Of a stretch of 64,000 bases of DNA, positions 1 through 11,099 are shown piece after piece. The stretch covers positions 1,922,001 to 1,986,000 of the forward strand of contig NC_044585.1 of NCBI RefSeq assembly GCF_901933205.1. The letters are read 5' to 3'. How positions within the stretch are numbered: position 1 is the first letter of the stretch; each line of letters opens with the position of its first letter. Made by a program: the position numbers and the translations under genes. A model generated the notes under the pieces. The model saw only the letters and a program-made list of their open reading frames with translations, ran no database searches and was not told where the DNA came from. Source of the DNA: Camarhynchus parvulus (Eukaryota > Chordata > Aves > Passeriformes > Thraupidae).

Positions 1-549
1 GCTTGAAGAAGGAGTCAGAGTTCTTCATTTCTCGGTCTCAAGGTTGTTCATTGTTTCTTATCTATAAAAAATTTTCTCCTCCCTGCCGAGGTCCAGCAGG
101 ACAGTTCCAGGCACTCTGCCTGCCCCCAGGGCAGTGTGATGTCTTTATACTGAAAACTGTGTGTACAATGTTTACAATTACTTTCCAATCCCTATCACCT
201 GTGTTAGACAGTGAGCTCCTACTCTAAACCAATGTGTAAGTGCCAACATCACAGCAGAAGATGGAGGCCAAGAAGAAGAAGGAGAAAGGCTGGACACACC
301 CAGTTCCCTCCATCTTGCCTCCTGAACCCCCATACCAAAACCCCAAAATCCACTTTTTCACCCCATGATAACTTCACTATTATTCTACCTAAACTGCTGT
401 GTACTGCTGATCTTCATACAAGGTTGGTAATTTGCTCCACGGGTCATAATCAAACCCACAGGTGTTTTGGGCTCTGTGTCAGGGCTTCTGAGCCCCTGGC
501 AGGGTCCTGGCCATCCTGGGCAGCCAGAGGGATGTTCTGGGTGCTGACA
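1..549 (-). mobile_element. Solo-LTR family A, copy 1 (cut by window start)
   Basis: Nearly identical to 31394-32010 and, inverted, to 61900-62520. The right end is ...GGGTGCTGACA at 549, the complement of the TGTCAGCACCC terminus of the family. The other end lies outside the window, so the target-site duplication cannot be checked. No retroviral coding sequence is attached on the visible side. Confidence 0.85.
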
Positions 550-842
550 GGGAAGGAGCTGTGAGGGGAAAGCTGGCTCTGGAGAGGGGGTGATCTCCTG
601 GTGGGAGAGGGGAATTTCACCAGGAGGTGTCCAAAGGGGTTTATTCTGATTTGTAGCTGCAGTAGGGAGCAGTCAGCACATCCTGATGTGTGATCATCAC
701 CCTGGGCTGGAGCAGCTCTGATCCTGTCCTGGTCCATCCCTGGGACACTTTTGGCACTGGGATGAAGCCAGGGCAGAGGAGAATGGGCAAACTGTGGGGT
801 TCAGGTGAAACCCCCTGGCAGGGACTGGGGTCTGCTCAAAGA
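550..842. other. Short intergenic spacer, nothing recognised
   Basis: Unique-looking sequence between the LTR and the CR1 dimer. I see no coding, RNA or repeat signal. Confidence 0.4.
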
Positions 843-1515
843 TCATCAGGCCCTTAAATCCCATCCCATCCCATCCCATCCCATCCCATCCCATCCCATC
901 CCACCCCTGCCATGGCAGGGACACCTCCCACTGTCCCAGGTGCTCCCAGCCCCAGTGTCCAGCCTGGCCTTGGGCACTGCCAGGGATCCAGGGGCAGCCC
1001 CAGCTGCTCTGGGCACCCTGTGCCAGGGCCTGCCCACCCTGCCAGGGAACAATTCCCAATTCCCAATATCCCATCCATCCCTGCCCTCTGGCAGTGGGAG
1101 CCATTCCCTGTGTCCTGTCCCTCCATCCCTTGTCCCCAGTCCCTCTCCAGCTCTCCTGGAGCCCCTTTAGGCCCTGCAAGGGGCTCTGAGCTCTCCCTGG
1201 AGCCTTCTCCTCTCCAGGTGAGCACCCCCAGCTCTCCCAGCCTGGCTCCAGAGCAGAGGGATGGGTGGCCTGAAGACCACAGAGATTCCCACAGGACCAT
1301 CCAGTGCCACCCCTGCCATGGCAGGGACACCTCCCACTGTCCCAGGTGCTCCCAGCCCCAATGTCCAACCTGGCCTGGGACATTCCAGGGATCCAGGGGC
1401 AGCCACAGCTCCAGAGCAGAGGGGCTCCAGCCCTTGCAGCATCTCTGTGGCTCCTCTGGGCTCTCCCCAGCAGCTCCAGGTCCCTCCTGAGCTGCCCAGG
1501 GCTGGCTCCATTTCT
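843..1515 (-). mobile_element. CR1 LINE head-to-tail dimer (locus 1)
   Basis: Read on the minus strand, two CR1 3'-region segments follow each other. Each ends with the typical CR1 text: 'cccctggatccctgg', 'caggctggacactgggg', 'ggaggtgtccctgccatgg'. The left unit runs about 843-1250. The right unit, about 1290-1515, lacks the internal stretch between its 'ctctgctctggagc' and 'tgtggctgcccctgg' segments. A (GGGAT)n run at 858-902 lies inside the 3' end of the left unit. The same two-unit structure recurs at 36715-37335. Minus-strand open frames here have no coding meaning. Confidence 0.8.
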
Positions 1516-2249
1516 CTGGAGGCCCAGCCCAGGTCCCAGCAGTGCCCCAGAGCAATCCCAGCTCCGCCATCCCCTCCCTCCCCCTTCAGCCTTCAGGCGT
1601 CCCCACACTCCCCAAATTTCTCTCTTTTCACCCCAGACTGAGAAGCCTCCCAGGGGAGCAGAGTGGAGTTGGGAATGCTCCAGGCAGGCAGAAATCCAGT
1701 ATTTTGTAAGAGCTTTTTCCTTGCTTGATCCTGCTCGTGTTCAGGGTTTGCTGCTTTTCCTCCTGGTCCTTCTTGCTCTCATTTTTTCTGTCTGTGGCAA
1801 ACAGAAGTTTTTGGTTTGCCAAAGGTTCCTCTGCCCGTGCTGCTCCACTGGGGTGAGAGTTTCCCAGAAATTCCTGGTGGGCCTGGAAACCCCTGGGCTC
1901 TGTCTCTCATCCAGGTGAGAAAAGAAAATAAAAATGTTTGGCTGTTTTTATTTTTCCCTTTCAGATTTGGCCCTGGGGATGCCGCAAGTCCTGATCCTTT
2001 CTGTGCCTTTATTCCAAATTTTTTAAAATGGGAACTGGGGAGGAATTGGTTCTTTCCCAGCCTTTCATGGGCGGTGCTTGCTGATCCAAGGTGGCCTGGC
2101 TCTTTGTGAAGTTGTTTTTTCTTGTTTTCTGTGTTTTAACCTCCAATCCCTCCCTTGGGCTGCATGGATGGGCACCTCCTGCTCCCAACTCCCAGCTTTT
2201 TCCAGCCCATCAGCTGCTCCTGCTGCAAAACACCCTGGGATGAGGAGGG
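1516..2249. other. Intergenic sequence, no feature recognised
   Basis: Mixed-composition sequence with only short open frames and no exon-like conservation signature. Nothing can be supported here. Confidence 0.4.
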
Positions 2250-2948
2250 GAAAATAACATTGCTAAAAATAACATCAAATAAAATAAAATTTTAAAAAAT
2301 TCAAAAAAAAAAAAAAAAAAAGGAAATTTTTAAAAATTTAATAAAATGAAATGAAAGAAAATAAAATGTCAACAATAAAATAAAGTAGAATAGAATAGAA
2401 TAAAATAAAATTTTAAAAATAGAATAAAATAAAATAAAATTTTAAAAATAGAATAAAGTGAAATAAAATGTAACTAAATGAAAGAAAATAAAATGTAAAC
2501 AATAAAATAAACTAGAATAGAATAGAATAGAATGGAATAGAATAGAATAGAATAGAATGGAATAGAATAGAATAGAATAAGATAAAATAAAATTTTAAAA
2601 ATAGAATAAAATGAAATAAACTGAAACGGAATGAAATGAAATAAAATAAAATGTAAACAGTAAAATAAAAGAAATAAAATTTTAAGATAGGATGAAATGA
2701 AACGAAATAGAATGTAAACAATAAAATAGAATAAGTTTTAAAAAATAAAATTAAATACATGAAATAGAATTTTTAAAATAATAAAATAAGATAAAATAAT
2801 TGTAAAAATAGAATAGAATAGAATAGAATAAAATAATTGTAAAAATAGAATAGAATAGAATAAAATAATTGTAAAAATAGAATAAAATAAAAAAAAATAA
2901 AATAAAAAATAAAATAAAATAAAATAAAATAAAATAAAATAAAATAAA
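2250..2948. repeat. A/T-rich simple-repeat tract (AAAAT/GAATA units)
   Basis: About 700 bp built from AATAAA, AAAAT and AGAAT/GAATA pentamer-like units, with a poly-A run near 2304-2322. On the minus strand it reads as F/Y/I/L-rich frames, which are composition artefacts. Confidence 0.9.
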
Positions 2949-3317
2949 GTACAGTGGTTTGGATGCCAGCTCTCCTTGGTATCCTGAGCACCTCTTCTCC
3001 CTCCTGTTCCTGATTTTCCCATACTGAGGCAGAAGATATTGTGGGGCTGGCTCTGTCCGGCCTGTCCATCCCCCTGGCCAGGCTTTTCCCCAGGCTCCAG
3101 CCTGGAATCAGCCATTCCAAAGAGCTGGAGGGCGTTAAGGTGCAGGGAAAGCTGGAAATCAAAGCAGGCAGGGCTTTCCTGGCACGGAGAAACAGGATAT
3201 CCCAGGATTTCACCTCCTCCCACCAGGATATCCCGGGATTTCACCTCCTCCCACCACAAACTGGGCAGGATCCCGGTGCAAGCGCTGGGAGCAGGGAGAT
3301 GTGGGTGTCCCCAGAGT
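2949..3317. other. Spacer with a short two-copy duplication
   Basis: No gene seen. A phrase containing 'ggatatcccaggattt' and 'cacctcctcccaccaggat' is repeated twice within about 3190-3256. Confidence 0.4.
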
Positions 3318-3385
3318 GGGATCATGGAATGATTTAGGATGGAGGGAGCTTAAAGCCTATCCCATCCCACCCGCTCCACTATCCC
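3318..3385 (-). mobile_element. CR1 3'-end fragment
   Basis: The minus-strand reading resembles the CR1 3' tail (a 'ttaagctccctcc' segment and 'atcattccatgatcc'). It is truncated to about 65 bp. Confidence 0.5.
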
Positions 3386-3389
3386 GGTG

Positions 3390-4375
3390 TGAGAAATGTT
3401 ACTCACTTCAAAAAATGTAAAAGTTTATTAAAACTTTATCAGAAGTTGTGAGAAATAGCCACTCGCTTTTCATAGTTTAGGAAGGTTTATTAAACCTTCT
3501 GAAAAATAAAACAGAAGACTGAATAAAGATAAAAGGTTCCAGCGCTGGGAGCAAAAGATTTTCCCCACCGTGTGCTCAGCCCCCTCACAATGGAGTTTTT
3601 TCCTTTTTTAACCATTTAACCCCTCCCAAAGTTCTGTCCATTGACTCCTTCCCTGTTCTGTGGTGGAGCTCAGTGCCTTAAATCCTGATTTAACCCTTTA
3701 ACCCCTCCCAAAGTTGTGTCCATCAACCCCTTCTTCCCTGTCCAGGGGTGGAGATCACTTCCTCAAATCCTGACTGGAGCTCAGGTGTTCCACAGTGACA
3801 AGCCAGCCCTGCCAAATGTCCCCTGATAACCATGTGAGGGGGTACAACAGAACTATAAATCTATAAACTTTTCTTAACCTATATCCATGAGATTTGTCCA
3901 TTAATTATGAGAGTCAGTCATGGCATTACTCGTCTATCACAAAAACCCAACAGAAGACTGAATAGAGAAAATATCACAGCGCCAGGAGCAGAGGATCTTT
4001 CCCACCATGTGCTCACCCACACCTTGGAGGTTTCACCTTTTAACCCTTTAACCCTCCCAAAGTTCTGTCCATCGACTCCTCCTTTCCTGCCCAGTGCTGG
4101 AGATCATTCCTTAAATTCTGATTTAACCCTTTAGCTCTCTCAAAGTTCTGTCCATCCACTCCTCCTTCCCTGCCCAGTGCTGGAGATCATTCCTTAAAAA
4201 TCCTGATTGGAGCTCAGGTGCTGCCACAGCAACAATCCCACCCTCCAAAATATCCCAAACCCAGGCCACCCCTGATAACAACACAAGGAGGGGTAAAACA
4301 CAACTATAAATGTATAAAATTAACATCCATACAGGATATTTGCCTTTTAATTGTGAGAGCCAAGCATGGCATTGC
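3390..4375 (-). mobile_element. LTR-like element present as two diverged tandem copies
   Basis: Roughly 3390-3930 and 3935-4375 share the same ordered blocks: 'ttaaccctttaacccctcccaaagtt', 'ggagctcaggtg', 'cctgataac', 'actataaatgtataaa', then a 'gagagyca...catggcatt' block. The first copy also has AATAAA-rich sequence when read on the minus strand. The order fits a non-coding LTR with a tandem duplication. The family is not identified and strand is a guess. Confidence 0.5.
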
Positions 4376-5068
4376 TCATCTCCCACACCTCGCTGCTCCA
4401 ATCCCCGTCCAGTCTGGCCTTGGACACCTCCAGGCATCAGGAATCCTCTCCCTGTGCCTGGAGGAAAACATCTTGGAAAGCCTCCCCAAAAGCAGCTGGG
4501 ATTTCTGGGCAGCAATTCCAGCCCTTGGTGGAGCTGCCATCACTCCCTGGATGTATCCAGAGGGGGAAATCCTCCAGATTTTAAACACAGGGACAATTTC
4601 CCTTCTGCAACAGCACCAAACTCTGGAAGGTTTGGGGTTTTTTATTTCTTTCTGGGAATCCCTTTCCTGAGGGAGCATCCAGCATCCAGCTGGGCTTTAT
4701 CCCCCTGGGCTTTATCCTGGCCAATCCAGCTAAATTCAGGATGGGTTTGGGAGCTGTGGGAAGAGGGGGCGGAAATGTGGGGGATAAAACCAGGGAGCTG
4801 AGGTTGGGCTGGAATCCACACCTGGGAATCGCAAGGGGATGGCAGGGATGGGTTTGACTCCAGGCAAAATCTCCATCAGCCTTCCCGGAGATTCCAGCCC
4901 CAGCCGGGGATGGGGCTCCCAGTGACCCCAGTTCCCTCCCTTTACTGGGATCAGTCCAGCCTGAAATCCCAGGGGCTGCTCATGGGACAAGATTTGGCTG
5001 TGGGGAACCTCCTGGGTGAATCCCTGGGATGTGTCTGGAGGCAGCCAAAAATCCCTATGTTGAGTTGG
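4376..5068. other. Intergenic sequence, no feature recognised
   Basis: A possible old CR1 scrap (phrases like 'gtctggccttggacacctcc') lies near 4400-4440. Otherwise nothing can be supported. Confidence 0.35.

Positions 5069-5136
<68 letters not shown>
5069..5136. repeat. (TAA)n trinucleotide microsatellite
   Basis: About 22 uninterrupted ATA/TAA triplets, leading directly into the AT-rich tract that follows. Confidence 0.97.
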
Positions 5137-5620
5137 TATTGTTATTTTTATTATAGTTATTATATAGTTATATAATATATAATATATTATAGTTATATAT
5201 TATTATAGTTATTATTATTATCGTTATCATTATATTTTATTATATATAATTATATTTATTTTATATATTATAATATATAAAATACATTACATATTATATA
5301 TTTATATGCATAATATATAATATAAATTGTATATTATATGTATATTATTATCATCATTATTATAATAACCAATATCATTATAATTATCATTATATTATAT
5401 ATTATATATTATATATTATATATTATATAGTATATATTATATACTATATACTATATAATATATAGTATATATTATATAGTATACATTATACATTATACAA
5501 TATATATTATACATTATACATTATATATTATATATATACTATATATATAATATAGTATCTTATATTTATTATATATTATTATATTTATTTTATTTTTAAT
5601 CGAGGTTTTTTATTTATATT
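5137..5620. repeat. AT-rich low-complexity tract (TATATTATA)n
   Basis: Almost pure A/T for about 480 bp with many short TATATTAT palindromes. It is probably polymorphic and prone to extrude secondary structure. Confidence 0.93.
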
Positions 5621-6012
5621 GAGGTTTTTTAGGGCCTGGCATGTCCAAATCTGCCTCTGGGCCTTGGTGCTCAGCTCTCCTGGCCAGGCTGGTGTTTGTT
5701 GGCTCAAAGTGGTTTGGGGGGTTGAGAAGTTTAAACTCCTTCAAACTCCAGCAGTGTCAATATCCCAATAAAGCCGTGCCAGGAATAAACCCAGATTCCT
5801 GGCACAGCACCTGCAAAATCCTCCTCAGTTGGTGGGAAGGCTGAGCAGAGGCTTTTTTGTTGGATTTGGAGAAAAAAAGGGGGAAAATCTGACAACTTCT
5901 CTTGAGTTCTTGTTTGTCCCTGGTTTTTTTGGGGAGTTGGGCTGGGAGAGCTCCATGGCAGCTGTTTGGAATCAGCCAAATGGGGCTGATTTAGAGGTGA
6001 ACGTCACTCAAG
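5621..6012. other. Intergenic sequence, no feature recognised
   Basis: Unique-looking sequence with no supported gene. Confidence 0.35.
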
Positions 6013-6018
6013 GATGAT

Positions 6019-6049
<31 letters not shown>

Positions 6050-6087
6050 GATGATGATTATTATTATTGTTGTTGTTGTTGTTGTTA
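6013..6087. repeat. (GAT)n-(TTA)-(TTG)n compound microsatellite
   Basis: GAT triplets to about 6058, followed by TTA and TTG triplets. Confidence 0.95.
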
Positions 6088-6332
6088 TTTTGCTGGGCTG
6101 TGATTAATTTGGGAGCTGGGATTTGCCCTCCTCCTGGTGGGATGCCCGAATTCCCTGTTATATACACTTTATATCCATTTTATTTTATAACAAAATATAC
6201 ATTTTATTGGCATGGGTCCGGGGGAGCAGGGAATTGGAGCCTCTCCCTGCAGGCCAGCACCCAGGCACTTTGCTGCTCGGTGGTGGATTATTTTTATCAT
6301 ATTATTTTTTCCCTCCTCGCTCCTCTTTAGAA

Positions 6333-6629
6333 ATGAAGAAGCCGGCAGCAGCTGTTTCTGTGCTTTGGGTTTGCTTTGTGCTGGTTTTTTGCAGTGAATG
6401 CTGTGCAGATTTGGCTTATCAGGCTCGTCAGGCTGCTCCACTCCTCCCCGGCCCTATTTACCCAGAGCCCCGGCCCTTTCCTGTGTTTGTCACCCCAAGG
6501 TGCTCCAGCGATAACTTTTCACTCCGGATTAGGGATTTGGGGCTTTTCAAAAGAGTCTTTAACCCACAGCCCTCAGAAATGTGTCACTCCGTTGAAAAAG
6601 AAACAAAAAAACCCAAAAAGCCAACTTAA
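6333..6629 (+). CDS. Doubtful 98-residue open frame with signal-peptide-like start
   Basis: Just after an acceptor-like 'tcctctttag' (ends 6330) an ATG opens a 98-codon frame. Its first 25 residues are a Lys-Lys start, a hydrophobic Ala/Val/Leu/Phe core and a small-residue cleavage-like 'ECCA'. The rest is Pro-rich, with a basic Lys/Pro tail before the stop. I recognise no family. It may be a chance frame in noncoding DNA; no upstream exon or downstream poly(A) signal supports it. Confidence 0.12.
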   Translation: MKKPAAAVSVLWVCFVLVFCSECCADLAYQARQAAPLLPGPIYPEPRPFPVFVTPRCSSDNFSLRIRDLGLFKRVFNPQPSEMCHSVEKETKKPKKPT

Positions 6630-7467
6630 ACCACGAAATTTACTGCTTAAGGTTGACGCGAGAGTGATTTTTCTGCTTTGTGATTACCCCAAGAATTGAT
6701 CTAAAGGTTCCAAGGTGCCGTTTGTGGGGGGCCTGATCCCGCTGGGAAGGAACGGGCTGGAAATAGGGGCTCAGATGGCACAAAATCCTGGGAAGCGGCT
6801 GGTTTTAGCTGGCTTTAATGATCTCGATTCCGCTGATTCCAGCGGAGTCGTGGAGCTCTGCTGCTGCTGCTGCTGCTGCTCGGAGCATCTGCCCCCAACC
6901 TCCAGCTGCTGGGGATGGCTCAGCTCAGCCACTCGTGCTTCAGAACAGGGCTTGCATCTGAATAACCCGCGAGTGACTCCGGCCCCTTTCAGGCTGCCGA
7001 GAGAGCTTTCAAAGCAGGGCTTTTTTAAAATCTAAATTACACCCCGGGTTTACAAGGAGTCCTTGAACTTTGGGGTGTTTTTTGTCAGGCCTTCAACGCG
7101 TCCTTAAAATGATAATGAGAGCAATTTGGATTTTGATGGGAAGGTGGCAGGGCTTGGGGCTGGAGGAAATGTGACTTTTGAAGGGAAGGGGTTCATATTT
7201 TGAAGTAGAATTTTAAAAGAAATGCAAGGGAAGACAGACAGGTCCTTCCCTGCCCTGTAACAGCGATGAAACATGAATTCATCCCCCTGGAATTTCTTGT
7301 TTGTGCGCTCCCATAATCTCATTTCTTTGGTGTCTGTATGAAGCACGAGATAGTTGAATGCCAGGAGCCAAATTCTCTCGGACTAATATCTTTTTATTAG
7401 ATTTGCTGCGTGCGTGTGTGCCCACGTGTGAGGGAGAGAGATCGCCCTTCATCACCCACCTCGTGCC
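6630..7467. other. Unique intergenic sequence; short (CTG)n at 6857-6880
   Basis: Eight CTG triplets lie at 6857-6880. The rest is unique-looking and includes A/T-balanced stretches, with no gene recognised. Confidence 0.4.
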
Positions 7468-7514
7468 GAGGAGGAGGAGGAGGAGGAGGAGGAGGAGGAG
7501 GAGGAGGAGGAGGA
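7468..7514. repeat. (GGA)n trinucleotide microsatellite
   Basis: About 15 GAG/GGA triplets, purine-only on the + strand. Confidence 0.96.
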
Positions 7515-8245
7515 GAGGAGCTCCCAAGGAATCTTTCCAACTCTGACCCCCAGGGCGGGGAGCTTTGGGACATAAACGTTCCCAAAGAATCTTTCCAGCA
7601 GCTTTTCCCAACTCTGACTCCCAGCGCAGGGAGGTTTAGGACATAAACGTGGCTTTGGGTGGGGTTTACAGGTGTCTTGTTGGATGCCGGGGTTTCTGAT
7701 GGGATATTTCGCTTTGTCACAGCTCTGCCTGGTCACTGAGGGCTGTGACAGCTTCTGGACGTGGGGGACAAAGAGTTTTCCCCTAAAATGTCACGGGCAG
7801 GGAAAAGCTGGCCCGGGGATGTTTGAAAAGCGACCTGCCCTGGCCGTGAACTCCCGGGTTTTCAGGATTTGATGAAACCCCAGTTTTGCTCCACACCCGG
7901 CTTCCATGAGCCCCAACCTTTGTCCCGTGCAGAGGGGACGATGCCAGGGAATGCCCCGAGCCCGCAGAGGGTGCGTGGGTTCCGAGGGGTCACAGCAACC
8001 CTGCCCCAGCCCGCCGGAGCTCCGGGACTTCCCGGGCTGTGCCGGGGGTCGGGAAAAGGGAAGAGCGAAGAGCGAAGGCTCACTGCCACCTCTAGGCAAA
8101 GCCCAGCATCGGCGCTCGCTCTAAACTGGAGCACGGGCAGGGACAATCCTGGGATTTGTCCCAAATCGCCGCAGTGGCAGTGCCAGACCCCGCTCTCAGC
8201 TGCTGCGCGTGTGTGCGGGGTGTGCGCGCTCCGCAGCTCCCAAAG
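7515..8245. other. GC-rising 5'-flanking sequence
   Basis: No repeat family or exon recognised. A short duplication, 'gggacataaacg...aatctttccagc' phrases, lies at 7540-7660. CpG content rises towards 8200. Confidence 0.35.
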
Positions 8246-8251
8246 CTTTGG

Positions 8252-8340
8252 TATAAATATAAATGTTCAGCCCTTCCTGCAGCCCGCGGGCTCTAATCCC
8301 CTTCCGCACGCATTTCCAGCCGCGGGGAATGAGCAGCCCA
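8252..8340 (+). promoter_or_regulatory. Candidate TATA promoter and small 5' exon (a)
   Basis: TATAAATATAAAT starts at 8252. About 80 bases downstream is a near-consensus donor, CCCA|GTAAGT, with the intron starting at 8341. The short stretch between (about 8280-8340) is CpG-rich and has one ATG at 8329. This is the architecture of a small non-coding first exon. NOS1 is known in mammals for many alternative first exons, so it may be one. That is inference: no transcript evidence exists here. Confidence 0.25.
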
Positions 8341-8365
8341 GTAAGTCCTGAGCCGCGGAGGTTGG

Positions 8366-9450
8366 GTGTGTGATCCGTGTGTGTGTGATCCGTGTGTGTG
8401 TGATCAGTGTGTGTGTGATCCGTGTGTGTGTGTGATCCATGTGTGTGTGATCCCTGTGTGTGTGATCCCTGTGTGTGTGTGTGTGTGTGTGTGATCAGTG
8501 TGTGTGTGTGTGTTTGATCCGTGTGTGTGTGATCCGTGTGTGTGATCCCTGTGTGTGTGATCCGTGTGTGTGATCCGTGTGTGTGTGATCCGTGTGTGTG
8601 TGTGATCTGTGTGTGTGTGTGATCTGTGTGTGTGTGATCCGTGTGTGTGATCTGTGTGTGTGATCTGTGTGTGTGTGATCCGTGTGTGTGTGATCCGTGT
8701 GTGTGATCCGTGTGTGTGTGTGATCCGTGTGTGTGTGTGATCCGTGTGTGTGATCTGTGTGTGTGATCTGTGTGTGTGTGATCCCTGTGTGTGTGATCCG
8801 TGTGTGTGTGTGATCTGTGTGTGTGATCTGTGTGTGTGTGATCTGTGTGTGTGTGATCCGTGTGTGTGTGTGATCCGTGTGTGTGATCCCTGTGTGTGTG
8901 ATCCATGTGTGTGTGTGATCCGTGTGTGTGTGTGATCCGTGTGTGTGTGTGATCTGTGTGTGTGTGATCCCTGTGTGTGTGTGATCCCTGTGTGTGTGAT
9001 CTGTGTGTGTGATCTGTGTGTGTGTGATCCGTGTGTGTGTGTGATCCGTGTGTGTGTGTGATCCGTGTGTGTGTGTGATCAGTGTGTGTGATCTGTGTGT
9101 GTGTGATCTGTGTGTGTGTGATCCATGTGTGTGATCCCTGTGTGTGATCCCTGTGTGTGTGATCCGTGTGTGTGATCCCTGTGTGTGATCTGTGTGTGTG
9201 TGATCTGTGTGTGTGTGATCCGTGTGTGTGTGTGATCCCTGTGTGTGTGATCCGTGTGTGTGTGTGATCCCTGTGTGTGTGATCTGTGTGTGTGTGATCT
9301 GTGTGTGTGTGTGATCCGTGTGTGTGTGTGATCCCTGTGTGTGTGATCCGTGTGTGTGATCCGTGTGTGTGTGATCTGTGTGTGTGTGATCCCTGTGTGT
9401 GTGATCCCTGTGTGTGTGTGATCCCTGTGTGTGTGATCTGTGTGTGATCC
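8366..9450. repeat. 1.1-kb (GT)n-GATCY minisatellite
   Basis: About 90-100 units of GTGTGTGT(GT)GATC followed by CG, CC, TG, AG or CA, with unit lengths mostly 10-14 bp. Because the units contain no frequent stop, the minus strand stays open for over 450 codons as a His/Thr/Asp-rich frame. That frame is an artefact. GATC recurs in every unit. Confidence 0.97.
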
Positions 9451-10365
9451 GTGCCGAGACCACCCGTTCCTGAGGAGCTCAGGGAGAGCCGAGCATCCTG
9501 AGCCGCACATTCCCGGCGGATCCCCCAGCTGGGAGCTCCGGCTCCAGCTCCTGCAGCTCCCCGAGAGAGGTGGGTGAGGGACAAGGGCAGAGGGGAACCA
9601 GCGGGAGGGAATTTGGGCGTTAAGCGCTGGGTTTATATTTGGTTTGTATCCCTAACCTCTGGCAGCCTATGGCCGGGAGCGAGCGGCGCTGAGCTGCTTC
9701 CAGAGCAGAGGGGGAACCGGGCAGCGGCGCTGCGAGGGGCGGGGAGGCGGCTCTTGCCTCTCCCGAGCAGTTTTGGGGGATAACTTCCCAGGCAGCGCCG
9801 CCTGAATTGGCTCCCAGCTGCGGGAAAGGGGAAAGCAACTTCCATGGACGAGGCTGGCTGGGCAGGGCTGGGGATGGGGGGCTCCTCCAGAGCTGGGGCT
9901 GCTCTCTGGGGTGAGCAGGATGACAGGGACACGTTCCCTGCGGAGAAATGCTGTCCCCAGGCGCTTTTTGCAGGGGGCAGGAAGGCGCAGCCTTGGCTGT
10001 CGCACCGGGAGCTCTGTGGGGAAGGGGCTCAGGGGTGCGGCTGTGCTGGGGAGGGTCTCGCTCCACCTTCTCCATTCGCAGCCCACCCACTGCCTCCTCA
10101 GTTGTTTATGATCCTTCGCTTGCCCGCCCGGCTGACTCACGGCTTCCAGCGGGAGGGAAAGGCGACCTGGGGCTCCTCCCTGGCGCAGGGGGAGCGCAGG
10201 ACACGCGGCTCCCTTCCCGCAGGGACACTCTGCTCCTGGCTGGATCTCCGGGCAGCTGCAGCGCTCCCGGTGATCCCAAAACGAGCTGGTCCCGCTCAGG
10301 TTCCCGTGGGGAAGGAAGTGCTGCCGTGCCCCGGGAGGATGCGGCCCAGGGATGAGCAGAGCTCT
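9451..10365. other. GC-rich 5'-flanking sequence
   Basis: CpG-containing sequence with no recognised exon. Long minus-strand open frames are explained by GC content. Confidence 0.4.
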
Positions 10366-10645
10366 CTCCCTGGGATGTGTTCAGGGCTCTGTTCCTGGGA
10401 TCTGTTCAGGGCTCTGGGATCCTGGGATCTGTTCAGGGCTCTGGGATACTGGGATCTGTTCAGAGCTTTGTTACTGGGATGTGTTCAGGGCTCTGTTCAG
10501 GGCTCTGTTCCCGGGATCTGTTCCGGGGATCTGTTCAGGGCTCTGGGATCCTGGGATCTGTTCAGGGCTCTGTTCCCAGGATCTGTTCCTGGGATCTGTT
10601 CAGGGCTCTGTCCCTGGGATCTGTTCAGAGCTCTGGGATCCTGGG
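10366..10645. repeat. Minisatellite of GGGATCTGTTCAGGGCTCT-type units
   Basis: About 12-14 imperfect units combining 'ctgggatctgttc' with 'agggctctg', with period varying between about 18 and 27 bp. Confidence 0.93.
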
Positions 10646-11099
10646 CTGGGATCCCGCCGCAGGTGGAGGGTGGGAGGGCTGGACTTCCAAAGCCCAGAGT
10701 GTCCCAGAGTGGCACAGGGAGCTCTGATCCCCTGGATCAGGGCTGTGCTGCCTCGGATGGATCTGCCTGGCTGGCAGGAGGAGCAGGAGGCGCTGGTGGC
10801 TTTGTGTCGGGGTGGCTTTGGCAGTGCAGAGTCCCCTCAAACAGGTGACATCACAGCCACCAGCCCTGCGTCTGCCTGCACCCCTATCCGAGGAAAACTG
10901 CTCCAGCCCACAGAGCCCTGCAGCTCTACCGCTCCAAACTGTGAGCCCTGCAAGGAGAAAGGTTTGGACTTTTCCCAGCCCGTGCCTGGGTCACAAAGTC
11001 CTTTGTCACCGGTGTGTGCCCGCTGCTCTCTGGCCGGTGGATCGGAGCAGATGTCCTTGTGCAGCTTGCTCTTAGATGAGTCCTCGTGGCTCTAAAGAG
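10646..11099. other. Sequence leading into CpG island, no feature recognised
   Basis: Unique-looking and moderately GC-rich, with no gene supported. Confidence 0.35.

Noticed and set aside
805..1641. Overlapping Pro/Ser/Trp-rich frames on both strands at 0.8-1.6 kb (and 36.8-37.6 kb)
   Set aside because: CR1 LINE tails. Only the 3' region is present and it does not encode a protein of the element.
8196..9584. 462-codon His/Thr/Asp-rich minus-strand open frame
   Set aside because: It is a translation of the GT/GATC minisatellite. The repeat has no stop in these frames and there is no gene context.
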